DNA of 64,000 nucleotides, taken from assembly GCF_001640805.2 (NCBI RefSeq), contig NC_066842.1:22504075-22568074 (forward strand), written 5' to 3'. Positions 40,401-52,000 of the stretch are shown here, in pieces. The DNA is from Lates calcarifer (lineage: Eukaryota; Chordata; Actinopteri; Centropomidae). The translations under genes and the position numbers were made by a program. Each line of letters begins with the position of its first letter. The stretch's first letter is position 1. The notes under the pieces were generated by a model that saw only the letters and a program-made list of their open reading frames with translations, made no database searches and was not told the DNA's origin.

Positions 40401-43400
40401 GCTTAAGGTATCCTATGTTTTTTTTTTGTGCTACAGCCTTATTACACTGTGTCCATTTTGTCCCATAGTGTCGCCAAAGCCAGTGAGCACATACTCCGCA
40501 TCTACAGTGAATATCAATGATTCTACATTTGTGTGCAGATATAAAAATAATCACTTCCAGTGAATACACTTTATGCCTGACCTTAACTCGCGTCCAAATT
40601 ATTAAGTTTAAATGTCAAATAACTTGTTTTACATGTTGTAATGAGAGTGCTCTTACCAGCTTGCCTTCATATACTTTGGTATTCCTGCACAACCACTTAG
40701 ATCCTGTACCAACTACCAAGATAAAAGGTTCACAAAACCACTTTTGGCCCAAATACACACTCTTTGGAATACTGCATCACTATAGTCCCAGGAGACACTG
40801 GTAAAGATGCTTTACTCTTCTGGTTCTGATTCTAAAATTCAACCCTAACACAGGAAAACTCTCAAACAGGACAGCTGTATTTAAGCCAATATAAAGTGCA
40901 TTTGCCTTTCAAAGTAGAGTGCAGTCCTGTCTATTCAAATATTTTGTGTTGAGATCACAGTTGGGTCAACTCACAGGGCGAATTTTGCTTAATATCCTGA
41001 ATTTCCATTTCCAGGTTAATAAAAATAATTCACAGCAAATGTTCTATATTTAGCAAAAGGAGGTGCAGTTGTTTCCGTTTTCACCTTTGAAGTGATTGAA
41101 TTGAAGGCCTGACAGAGACAGCAGAGAAAGATGAGAGGGACACCGAGTGGAGGAGCTGCAAAAGACGCAATCCAGATGAGATTTGATCCTGGGCCAACAG
41201 GGGAATATGTGGTTTCATCATCTCTAGGTGTATCGCCTCCTGTGTATTTTTATCTGCAACTCAGAGATGTTTACTCAATCTGAGCAAACAAATTAGCTCT
41301 CCTTTCTTTCTGCCGAGCCTGAAGACACTCCCAGTAATGAGCGCAGAAATCAGACACTCCAGCCAAATCTGTTGATGCACAATGGTTGGATTTGATTTGC
41401 AAAGTGGCTCATTTCAAAGCACAATATGTAAAATACCTTGGCATGAGGACTTAAAAACCTGGATGGTTTAGGACCGATATCCACGCACTAACAGAGTAAA
41501 AATTGAAAACAGATGTGACAACTTTGTCTGCACATGATTTTTACAGAGGAGCTCAGCTGCTGAGCCCCCTCCACCCCACCCAACTCCACCTTGATTTCCC
41601 CATGGAGTATGTTTCAGCGTAACGTTAACAGTGAATTCCCAGGAGTGTGTGTGTTGATCAAATGATTTCAACACATTCTCCTTGTCTGCGGGTGTATTCT
41701 GGACATCTCAAGAAGGTTGACTGAACAAGCAAGACTGAGGACTCCCTGTTTAATCATAACTAACTAATTCCCTGTGAAAAAGTGAGCTAACTGTAACTGA
41801 CAACTAATAACCAAGGGGATGGTTAACACTACGTTGATGTTATCTTCTGATGATCTGCCACACCAAAGGGCACAGAGCTTGTCCTTCCTGCAGGATGAAG
41901 CCTCTGATGCTGTAATATGAGCCAATTATGCCCAATTTGGCAATTCAGGCAATTCAGTAAAGGACAATGAGAGAAGTAAAAAGTTTTAAAGGAAATTTTA
42001 GCAATGGTTTCTCTTGTCAGATTGAGCAATGCGGACTTTTGAGTCCATCCAGTGCGTTTCTCATGCATTCTCATGAGCTCACAGAATGTCCCTAATCCAC
42101 AGGAGTGTCCGTAATTCTCCATGAGACTTTCAAGGCTTTCATGACAGCAGCACGCCTGATGAATTTGTCGAAAATAAAAGGAACTTGTCTTGCTGTCACA
42201 CTGTAACGCAGACACATGCACACAGAGAGATGTTTGCAGAGTGAAGGAAAGACAGATCTGCATGGAGACAAACAGAGGATCATTGCAAAGAAGATGAGAC
42301 CCCGATCAAGACTGAGGCTACAGAAAACAGGCTGTGTGTGCATATGTGTGTTTGAGAGGAACGGTTGTTGAATTAATTATTGACATCACATCATGACATA
42401 AATCCATTTTTGTTATAGTGAGCTATCTCCAACGTGTAAAGAGCACCACATGAAACACATCACCTATTGATTAAACTTAAATAAGCCAGTTTTTGATTGG
42501 AAACGGAGATCAATACAAGGAACATCACTGGGTGCCAATTACTTATAGGGTAACATCCAAACTGTCAATGATTATAGGTTATTTAAACTCACAGAAAACA
42601 CTAATCAGATGATGAATTGATTGCAAAATAACACTTCAACTCAGAGTATCAATGAAATGCCTTTGCTATTGAAAAAATGAAAATGTCAGTGCACTTCATG
42701 AAGGCTACAGTGGAGGAGGAGGGCTTCTCTTGGAGCGCTCATTAAGTGTAACAGACAGCTGCATTCATTAAATCACCATTTTACATGTGGTTTGTGACTG
42801 AGCATTTATGGCTGATATATGTTGGAATACTTTGAAAGACATATATGTGTGTTTTAGTGAAATAGCTTTCTGACAAATAATGGATCTGCCTATGTATTTA
42901 ACACAAAAAAAGCTTTATCAGGCGGTGCAGGGATTGGATCCGTATCAAAAAAAGTGTTTTTTTAAAAAGGCAGAACTTTTTTGCTGACAAAATATTATAT
43001 TCTCAAACCAGTATTTAAGTCGAAAATGTTCTCTTTTTTTGCTATTGTATTCATCTATCCAGCAGGAAACATGAGGACAGAGAAAGTCATTACCAATCAC
43101 AGACGAAATAGTCCCTGTAATATTACTTAAATATCCCTGTAAGGCCTTTCGGGTTTCTAAGGACTGCAAAAGTGAGTTTACAGAGAGCTAGTAAACTATT
43201 TTCCTATGTTTTCCAATTTCGTCAATGGTCGCTGTAATACACCAAAACGTCGAGTTTTTGCTGTGATATTACTGACTACTACAAGACAATCACAGAGCTC
43301 AATTAAGCTTGATAAGCTAAAGGTTCTGGTGTAATGTTTTAAGTCTTTTCCCATGCATCTCCCTGTGTCATCACTGTTAACATTCCTTAAGTCAGCAGCA

Positions 43401-43566
43401 GTAATCTAATTCAGTAATATTCCATGAATTTGGAGCCTGGATCAACTTTTAGAAAGGAAAAAAAAGTCCTACCGTCAGCGTCGAAATGTTTCCAAATGTC
43501 AAGGAACTGGGATGCGGTGACCTCGGCCAGGTGCAGGTGAGGAGGCTGCTGTGCTTTGTTTGCCAT
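28421..43566 (-). CDS. calb2: Calretinin (calbindin 2), EF-hand Ca2+ buffer
   Basis: Calretinin is a cytosolic EF-hand protein that buffers Ca2+ in neurons and sensory cells. Exons in transcript order (minus strand): 43473-43566, 38869-38945, 38695-38784, 37707-37787, 35473-35529, 33192-33269, 31879-31934, 31719-31758, 31467-31520, 29350-29421, 28421-28537. The eleven exons, all with GT/AG and matching phases, total 816 bases and 271 aa, the same length as human calretinin. It starts MANKAQQPPHLHLAE; the start fits the family N-terminus. Canonical EF loops are at 29-40 (DADGNGYIEGKE), 76-87 (DKNKDGRIEMSE), 120-131 (DTDRSGYIEANE), 164-175 (DLNGDGKLGLSE) and 208-219 (DKDGNGYIDEQE). The sixth hand near 252-263 is degenerate, as in the family. 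It ends in REPIV rather than the mammalian EPPM. Teleosts keep two paralogues (calb2a/calb2b) and I cannot say which this is. Confidence 0.97.
29422..31466. other. calb2 intron 10
   Basis: About 2 kb of intron. No exon or recognisable transposon. The stretch 31010-31260 is unusually free of simple repeats and contains several homeodomain-type TAATTA/TTAATTG cores, so it may be regulatory; this is a guess from composition. Confidence 0.4.
31935..33191. other. calb2 intron 6
   Basis: About 1.25 kb of AT-rich intron with T and A runs (32097-32131 and 32996-33010). Nothing exon-like was seen. Confidence 0.5.
33270..35472. other. calb2 intron 5
   Basis: About 2.2 kb of intron containing the fold-back repeat at 34590-34905 and a short (GT)n-like stretch near 35210-35237. 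No coding signal. Confidence 0.5.
34590..34905. repeat. Fold-back interspersed repeat
   Basis: The left arm (AAAGATCAATACCACTCTCA) is an imperfect inverse of the right arm (AAGAGTGGCATCAGTCTTCT), and the interior carries GGCCATTAGCTTAGCTTAAG. Both arms belong to the repeat family also seen at 21330-21450, 22200-22330 and 45075-45195. The inverted organisation suggests a MITE-like element. Confidence 0.5.
35530..37706. other. calb2 intron 4
   Basis: About 2.2 kb, with a pyrimidine-rich stretch at 35920-36260 and the dispersed repeat at 36700-37060. No exon recognised. Confidence 0.5.
36700..37060. repeat. Interspersed repeat, copy B
   Basis: Shares ordered blocks with 21865-22205: TTCTATGTTCCCAAGG, CATATGGCACATAATGAGAA, ACAATTGAGGGAACTTATCT and ATATTGAACTGGGGACCCCA. 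Divergence between the copies is considerable, so the element is old. Confidence 0.6.
37788..38694. other. calb2 intron 3
   Basis: About 0.9 kb of intron. Short open frames on both strands look unstructured. Nothing further recognised. Confidence 0.5.
38946..43472. other. calb2 intron 1
   Basis: About 4.5 kb, the largest intron of the gene. It contains the longest open frame in the window (39949-40569, minus strand, 206 codons), which shows no domain or motif and is judged a chance ORF. No recognisable transposon; the interval 40980-41460 looks low in simple repeats. First introns often carry regulatory sites, but none can be named here. Confidence 0.45.
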
Positions 43567-43700
43567 GATGCTCTCAACGGATGCTGCAGCAGGTCGGACG
43601 CTAGAAAAATCCGCTACTAACTTTTCTGTGTCTCTTGTTCAAACACACCCCACACTGTAGCCTCAGTGCGCCGCCCGCCGCTTTTTAACCCCGGCGCAGG
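43567..43700 (-). promoter_or_regulatory. calb2: Putative calb2 promoter and 5' UTR
   Basis: Upstream of the calretinin ATG (minus-strand reading) the DNA turns GC-rich, with GCGGCGGGCGGCGCAC at about 43665-43682 and a TATA-like TTAAAAAG at 43680-43687, roughly 115 bases before the start codon. The local CpG density contrasts with the flanking AT-rich DNA. The transcription start is not directly visible. Confidence 0.45.
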
Positions 43701-43770
43701 AGCAGCAACGTCGCTGCACCGCCGCCAGGGGCGCTCTGCCACCGACAGCTTCTATCTGAGTCAGCGTCCC

Positions 43771-43816
43771 TGTGTGTGTGCGCGCGCGCTTGTATGCGTG
43801 TGTGTGTGTGTGTGTG
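43771..43816 (+). repeat. (TG)n/(CG)n microsatellite
   Basis: A TG run followed by an alternating CG octamer and another TG run. It is an alternating purine-pyrimidine tract of the kind that can adopt Z-DNA, just upstream of the calb2 promoter. A second (GT)n run is at 43919-43940 and a third near 44091-44115. Confidence 0.9.
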
Positions 43817-45074
43817 CTGCGCTGTGCTGCTTGCTTGCTTGTGTGTGACTGCTTCCAAGCTTGATGTAGTTGTTTGATGGGGCGTCTTGGGCACTGCAGT
43901 GAACAAGCTGATGTGATGGTGTGTGTGTGTGTGTGTGTGTATGTTCGTGAACGAAAGATGACAGAGATGCAGATTGTTTCGCTCTTGCATCATCACGCCT
44001 TACAGTAGATCCACTGTGTATGCATTCTGATGCAGTGCACATGCATGCATGTGAATCCGCATATCTGTGTGAACGTGAAATACATGCTTGTGTGTGTGTA
44101 TGTGTGTGTGTGTGTGCATATGGAGTGTGTTCCTTTCTCCCACATCTGTGTGGTATCTAAGCCAGCAGCTCCCCAAGCCTGTCTACCAGTGTGTGAGGCT
44201 TCACAGACTTAATTAGAACTCACACACTAATCACATTCCCACACTGCCGCCAGCCAGCAGTGATTAGCCCACATAATAAATGTAAATTCAGAAAAAAAAA
44301 CTTTTTCATTAATGGCCAGTCTACTGTGCAGAGGGGCAGGCAATGCCACAGATCCTATTAGGAGAATGAGGTTGAAAAAATGTTACTCATATGTATTTCT
44401 TCTACTCGTTTACTGCAAGAGATGATAATATTCAGGATGGGGTAATAAGAGTGAAATGAGCAGGAGGCCAAGTATCCCTAGTATCCCTGGAAGCATTTAA
44501 TGCTGTTGGATGAAATCTGCAAAAAGACAGCTTTTCACATCTGATGAATACTAATAAAATTATTCAGCTGACCCTTGTGTGCTTTTGAAATCCTGTGAGG
44601 AGTACTGAGTGTGTTTTACAAGCCCCGTAGATTGATAGTACTAGACCCAGAGTCCTGGGACAGGAATAACTAGATGATTAATTACTGCTATTAATTGTAC
44701 CTGTGGTTTTCTTACTATAAGCTCTCAAAATCTGTGCTGTGACATCCGGGAGGCTTCATATAATCAATCATGGCAGTCTAAAGTGTGAGTGTGAAAAATC
44801 TAAATCATCTTTTTGATTTCAATTTTTCTTAATAAGTTCACCTTAAACCTGCATTCATTTTTTTGACCCCTTGGTGGCAGTGCAATAAGCCACAAACGCA
44901 ATTTTTACATATTGTCAAACATGTTAGCTACCTATTAACTCATCCAGTCAACCAGCAGCTACAGTGCAGGCTGTCAAATGATCAGTGAGAGTGGGATTTG
45001 GTACATGTTTATAGACCTGACAACCTTGTGTAATAGTAAGGAATACCAAACTCAATTTTCTGGAAGGTGTATTC

Positions 45075-45195
45075 TTGAGCTTTGGACAGAGCCAGGCTAA
45101 CTGTAGCCAGGCTTAATGCCTCCTAACTCCAAGTGTTGACCCACTCTCCAAAAGAAAGTGAATAAGCGTATTTCCCAAAGTGCTGAACTATTATC
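45075..45195 (+). repeat. Fish interspersed repeat arm
   Basis: TTTGGACAGAGCCAGGCTAA and GTGAATAAGCGTATTTCCCA are typical of a common teleost repeat whose other copies here are at 21330-21450, 22200-22330 and 34590-34905. Confidence 0.6.
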
Positions 45196-47943
45196 TTCAA
45201 AGGAGCGAGCTCAGTGAGTGAGCTCACTCAGTGAGAGTAATTGAATCCAGATGTACTTGATATAAGTCAGTCTGAGTGACAGTTTCAGCACTGCAGGTGT
45301 TCATTTAAGTTTTGTCATCATGTCAAAAGTAAATGACATGCAAGACTTTGCCTGTGCAGTCAGTTCTGGTTGTTAACATTTTATATTTTCAGTGCTACAA
45401 ATCAAGTTTACTCCAGCTGTGTGTGTGGGTAAATCATTACGACCATCCAGAAAGACCAAGTTGGCACCATCACACCTATAGCTGAACTTGACCTGTCACA
45501 TCTCCTCAGAGGCGGAGCAGTAATTTTCCAGATCCACCTTACTGCACCCTGGTAGAGTGCTGACACACTGCTGGCAGCCAACTCCTTTTGGAGGCAGCGT
45601 GTGAAAGTCAGCAGAGACATTCCCTCACTAACGCTTCTTCTTATGCTTGTAAAAGTCACATTCACTAACAGGAGCACTGTTGTCTCATTGACTGTGTGAG
45701 CTCAAGTACATGACAGTGTATAAGCACAGCTCGTGTGTGTTTGTGTTTGTGACAGAGAGAAAGGCTGACCGTGTGACGGCATGTGAGAGTGTTTAAGAGT
45801 GTAAACTCAGCAGAGCTGTCCTGCTCTATTTCCTCAGCTTCTCTTTTCACCCTGTAATAATCAATAGCGGGCCCTGGGCTCAGTTGGCACGGCGACAATA
45901 GATAGATCAACATTACATTACAGATGAGGCCTGTCGCCAGCCTGCGGGGACTGCCGAGTCAAACACACTTCATTCTCCTCTCTTACTCTCTTTAGTCACT
46001 CCTTATCATCTGTCTTTATCTGTTTGTCCTGCCTTCAGTTTCCCTCCATTCAAAGCAGAGAGCCTGCCATTTGCATCCTACATGCATATATTTGATAGAC
46101 GTCTGACTTTGTGCAGTGAGGCTGTGGCATAAGGCATTTGTGTGAATGTGTGTAAATACAACCCAGGCTAGTACAGCTGTTGTGTTTGTGTTGTCGGGCT
46201 GCCTGGTTCATTTGTATTAATATTTAAGATCCACAGGGGCTCCACCTCTACATGCTGTATGTAGATCAATTATGTAACAGAAAGAGGCCGGGCACAGAAC
46301 AGCCATTTCCCCTTCATCTCAATCTCACAGCGTCTTCATCTGTTTGAGGTGTGTTGAGAGAGTGAAGCGGAGAGAGAGAGAGAGAGAATGTGGATATGTT
46401 GATGAGGTGTGTGTCTGTTTAGTGCATTTTTTTGTCACTGAAAATGGAGGAACTTTATCTTCTTGAAAGCAAACCTTTACGCCCTTATTGATTGATTTTA
46501 GGGGCGTACCCCTATCAGTATACACACAACACGCACACACACACAACACAAATACGTGCACTCATCCATGACAGAAAATAAGAGTCCAGATGTATCTGCA
46601 AGGTTTTTTTTTTTTATTTGACAGCAGCAACATTTTACGTGAAAATGAATTACTGTGAATCAATAGTCAGAGATATAGCCAATTTATTTTGCAAGAGAAT
46701 TCGTTTCTAACCTGAGACCTGGATACAGTAAATATGATTAAACTGTAAATATGATCAGAGGATGTGAGGAAGACGTCCCCAACCAGACAACAGAAGACTA
46801 CCAAGGAAACAAAATGCAAAATTTGGTGGTATGCCCATGCAGGAAAATATGATAGATGGTAGCAGTAAATGCATTCAATAATGAGATAAGCCTCTTAGAA
46901 TCAATTCATTGTGTGTAAATAACAATATTTCCTTTTTATTGTGCATGTGGCAGCTCCAGATTTTACATTTCGATGATGGCAGGCTTCATTCAGCATGGAA
47001 TTCCCCTTTAAGACTCCCATTAGCATCTTAATGTTAAGCCTGATACAAATGGCCAGAGAGCAGGACTGCTGATCTAAGGATTTCTCTGGCCTTTCCAGCG
47101 CTAATGAATAAGATGGTCAAGAGAACCTGGCAGGGGGTTCTAGCTCAATCCAGAGAAGATTGAAAACTGCAGGCACAGATCTTATAGCCCTTCTTGATAT
47201 TACAGTGTTATGGTCTGTTGTTGTGCAAATAAAATGGACGCAATCCACCGCAGAAAAACCTGTCAGATTATATCATATTTTACTTTGACTCATTCAATTT
47301 CTATATATAAATCTATAAGATTGCTATAAAATTAAAAGTTCTCTGTAATTGGACAGGTGTTTAAAACACTGAATTAGCTAAAACTTTCATTCTTTCTCAG
47401 AGATTTGTCAAAGAATCAGTGAGGAGTTAGACTGACATGCCATTGGAATTTTGTCTCTTTTTAAAAAACAAATCAATTAATACATTAAATTAGTTTAAAA
47501 ATAAATTCTGCTTTGATCATAGGATAATATACATAAAACTCTATTGGTTAATAGCTAAGTATTTGTTGTGCATCAATCACAAAATAAAGGACAGAAGGTG
47601 CAAATTGGTCCCAATGACTCTGTTTGATCACAAGAACTAATCAATACTCTCTAATTAGCAGCTGTTATTATGGTTGTTATTATGATTATCTCTGAAACAT
47701 GAGTAAACCCTGCAATAGTAATAAGCTGGGGTTTTTTGTCAAGACCAGCCCATAAGTGCACAGTGTCTTCAGAATACATGTAACTGGTAGATCATACATG
47801 CATATGTGGTAGCTGTATACATACGCATTTGTTCTTACTAAGAAGTACATGAGTAATGAAGGATTGACAAGTTGTCAGTGACAGCATATAAAACCTTCAT
47901 GACAGTTATTAAAAGCTGTAAAATAAATAATGAGAACAGGTTG

Positions 47944-48022
47944 CTACCTAGTGATCATAAAAATTATGATCACTAGGTAGTGATCAGCCTTTAGACATAC
48001 TGAGATGTCTAAAGGCTGATCA
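47944..48022. repeat. Two adjacent perfect hairpins
   Basis: Hairpin 1 has a 17-bp perfect stem, CTACCTAGTGATCATAA (47944-47960) pairing with 47964-47980 across a 3-base loop. Hairpin 2 starts at the very next base: TGATCAGCCTTTAGACAT (47981-47998) pairs perfectly over 18 bp with 48005-48022 across a 6-base loop. There are no mismatches, so the structure is young or maintained. No RNA gene family is recognised. Confidence 0.95.
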
Positions 48023-49027
48023 TGCATGTACCCATTAGTAGTCATTAGCAGTCAGTGGCATAAGCTGACCATTAACTTGTCCCATATTCATTACACTGTT
48101 TAGATGCACTAAAATATACTGGCGTAGCATTCAGAAAGTCTTATTGTATGCTGCCAACAGGCAGTACAGAGAAAACCCCAACAACCCTTCAGCTCTGATG
48201 CAGGATAGAAATACACACTGGTGGGGTTGTACAGTAGCCGTCACTGTATTCCTGTTAAATCAATCAATGATCTGGATATATGAGAACATGGTCATTTTAT
48301 ATAACAGAATGATATTCTGTAATTATAAGACATGATCTTAGCCACTACAGGACTAAATTTGGAATCAATAATATATGCAACAAAAGTCCAAATGTCTGCC
48401 AAGGATTTTAGAGACACCCATTAATTGTCATTCTGAATCAAATTCTGCTTTCACTGCATTTCCTTACCCTGGTTTCCACATCTCATGATTCACATTTGCC
48501 ATCTATTATTAAAGAGCATCTTAACAGCCCCTGAAAAAAGGAGAAAACTCTTGGTTTTGCTGGCCTGCAGTGGTTTAAAATCTCACCTTGCCACTAATTC
48601 AGAAGTTTACTGACCAGGGTGTGTCAGGGCAGCACACCATGGCATCACTGTTGGATGTGGTTACCGGTGCAGCAGAGCACACTTTGGACCATACCCACCA
48701 CAGGCAAAACTGATGCTTGGTGTGGTCTGTTAGTGAAATATACTTGAAACTTCCATCCAGAGAGGGTTGTGGAGGCTTCTCAGCATGGTGTTAAGTTACT
48801 CTTTAGGTGTTAGAAAGGGCCTGGTCTCTAAGTGGCTTATGACATTTGTTCTCTCTATCTTAAAAACATCTCACTCACATTCCCCTGGTTAAACACATGA
48901 CCCAGTAAAAAATAATAACCTATCCATCCCAACTTTAACACCTCACCAACTACACATACTTTTTACCATTTGTTCAAAGCTATGATTACCACGCCCCCCA
49001 ATTACCAAGTTGTTAGGCACTAGGTTG

Positions 49028-49031
<4 letters not shown>

Positions 49032-49062
<31 letters not shown>
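49032..49062 (+). repeat. (GT)n microsatellite
   Basis: About 15 GT units, 37 bases beyond the pnp stop codon, so probably within the pnp 3' UTR (as CA repeats in the transcript). Confidence 0.9.
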
Positions 49063-49070
<8 letters not shown>

Positions 49071-49098
49071 AGGTGTGTCCCAGCAGATTTCAGATGAG

Positions 49099-52000
49099 CT
49101 AGATCTTGGAAATGAGTTGGCTGACAAGCTTCTGGAGGTCCTGGGTTCGGTGCTCGGTGGTCCTCAGCACCTCTTCGTGGTTTGCTTTTGAATTGCTGTC
49201 ATAATCTGTCACAACCTTGTTGGTGATGAGAGACAGACCCAAAACACGCAAGCCACAGTGACGAGCCACCACCACCTCTGGGACTGTGCTCATACCTAGA
49301 AAAAAGGAAGGAGAATTGTGTGCATAAAGACATTAAAACTCAGAAGTGGAATTCAATTCTGTTCTCGGGAAAATGCCTAATTTGGCTGGGCTTACACTGA
49401 AATTGCTTTCTACTCTTTTTGTATGCATTTAAGTTTAGCTACCAGCAAAAAAAAAAAAATACAAAACTGCATATTAATGACATATTTAACTAAATTAATC
49501 AAATGATTCAACATGATTTGTATTTGAGCCCTGAAAAAGGAGAAAACTAAATCTAAACTGAGTCTAAATAAATGCTGTGTAAGTCTTCCTATGAATAACG
49601 CCCCAATAGGTTGTTTGTGCAAGCTGCTTATTACAGCCAATAGTTCATTTTTAAGTGACATTTAGCAATCGTGTGAGACAGCATCAGTCAAACTTTTACC
49701 ATTGCACTGTCACATCATATAAGGGCTAGATATTTATTTTATACTTCAACAGTGATTTTCATCTGTGGCATAGCTCCTGCAGCCACAGGACCACTGTTTC
49801 AGGACACACTCCTATGAGTCATAATAAGAGGTTTGGGACAGGCATGACTTGTTGTGTGTAACTGTCTGTGGTCCATGTGAATAGCAGAAACAAAATAGGA
49901 GGTTTTAACATTGGAAAAATACAGATTAGAATTGCATTGTACTACACTGTTTGATTTTTGAAAACTGGTTGAGTAAATAGTACAAGGAGGAGACCCAGAT
50001 GAAAGTTGGTCTGAGGCGTCTATGATAAAAAAATGAGCAATGTCTTGACAAGTAACCTTCCATAATAGCTCATTGGGACATATCACATAATTCTAAAAAA
50101 AGAAGGGTTATGCATAAGTGTCTATTTAACACAATGAGAAAGCTATTGATAAAAATCTGGAAAGCTCTTTTAGCCGTTTTGCTTTCACTTGAGAGAGTCC
50201 CTCACTTCAGCTCATCAGTGCCTATGTACTGTCAAATCACTTAAGGTGCCAGGGCTTCAATATCAGATAATGTGGTAAAGATAGCACCTGTGCAACATTA
50301 GTCAAGTTTTAACCTTCACTTCCATGCTGTTTGCATTTTATCAGAGTGCATTACCTGAATAATGTATTCATATTTGTTTTTATAGTTCATCTAATGTTGG
50401 TGATGTACTGTTGAGAGGCTTTCCCACAACAGGCCCTTATGAGTGTGTGACGGAGCTGTACTAACCCACAGCGTCAGCCCCCAGCATCTGCAGGACTCTG
50501 CACTCTGCAATGGTCTCATATGTCGGTCCAGCCAGCATGCAGTAAACCCCTTCCTGCAGGAAGCTGTCGCAGCCCTGCTCCTCTGCTGTTTGCTTGGCCA
50601 GAGCCCTCAACCCACGGTCATACGCATCCGACATGCACGGAAAACGCACTCCAAACCTAGAGAAATGAATTAGTTACAGAAATGATTTGGGAAACACAGA
50701 CATTTCACTTTTGTAGCTATTGCGTTGCTGTACCTGTTATCATTGTGCCCACAGAGTGGGTTCTGCCCTGCAAAGCCTGGCATATTGATGTGATCCTTAA
50801 TGAGCATGATGTCTCCCACATTGTAGCTGCCGTTCAGTCCCCCTGCAGCGTTTGTCACAATCAGAGTTTCCACACCCAGCAGGAAGAAGACTCGCACTGG
50901 GTATGTCACCTAGAGAGACAAACATTCAAAGCTTCAGAGACAGACACTGTTGCTGTTTTATTGCCTTGATGTATATCAGATTGTTACAAATGGGAAGTAC
51001 AAGATGGGGGCCAGATGGGAACCACAGAGGAGGAAACGCATCACTCGAGAAGCCAATATTTTAGATAGGACAGCTTCAGCATGTGCTGATGTCAGTAGAC
51101 TCCAGGCTAGATTTTTTATTACTATAGGTTTTGGTATGTCTGAAACAGTTGTGGTTCTATGATAACCTTTATTTGGCAGCTGATGGCCTGTAAATGACTG
51201 TTGCTACTTTCCACTGCAGTCACATTTGGAAATTGCTTTTTTTCTATTTCACATTTCTCTACAGCTTGAATTGAAAGTGTTTTGCTAGGTAGTGCAGAAA
51301 GGTTTTCAAGCACCCGGGGTTCTTGATAAGGTCAGTACTGTCATTTTGGAACATGAGTCTGTTTGATGTAAGTTTTACATATTATTTGATGGATTGTGTT
51401 GGAAATGGCCTTGTCAGGGATGAAATGTAAGCAGGGTAAGCTGTTTTGTGTATACAACGAAAGAACTGTCGATGGTTGAACTGTAATACATTATTTGCCA
51501 AAAAGGCTGTTGGATGGCAAAGCATACTTGCCTATGCTAAGCTAGTTTTAAAGATTATCTAAGATCACCTCTCTGATCAGTGTAGGATTTGGTTCAGTTT
51601 GGCTTCAGGACCATAACACAGGACAAAGTCTAACACAATTTCCAAGCTGATGGCATATTTGTAACACATGTCTGTAAGAATTTACCTTACTTGACTCGGG
51701 AGGAGTTAAAATCTTTTCAGCTCAGTTCATGTAGATGATTTAACTAGAGGCATTTAATATATCACCTGTCTAAAGTCCTAACAGGACACTGGAGGGTCAT
51801 AATGCATCTCACCTTCTATCAAACTGGATTTTATTATTCAGAGGAATTATATGGATCATTTTATGTGAAGATGGCACATCACAGCTGGCAATAAAATAAA
51901 TCTAGAATACAGTATCTCGATGGGCCAAAGGCCAGTCCCACGTTGACTCAGTGGGTGATTTTCTTATTGTCATCACAACTACGCAGCTGATCATCAACAC

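Larger units (their letters stand above)
43817..49098. other. Intergenic between calretinin and pnp
   Basis: About 5.3 kb. It holds GT microsatellites (43919-43940, about 44091-44115, 49032-49062), a repeat arm (45075-45195), a 16-base palindrome (45215-45230), a GA run (46370-46388), the twin hairpins (47944-48022) and the 3' UTR of pnp near its right end. The interval 46920-47250 is free of simple repeats and may be conserved non-coding DNA. No exon recognised. Confidence 0.5.

Noticed and set aside
41829..42343. 144- and 83-codon overlapping minus-strand frames in calb2 intron 1
   Set aside because: No motif, no splice signals and overlapping frames of similar quality; consistent with chance.
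43685..44042. Open frames of 93-103 codons on the minus strand rich in His and Thr
   Set aside because: They are translations of GT/CA microsatellites (HTHTHT runs) and flanking promoter DNA, not genes.
45215..45230. 16-base perfect palindrome TGAGTGAGCTCACTCA
   Set aside because: It is short, lies next to GAGT-type low-complexity repeats, and easily arises by chance or slippage.
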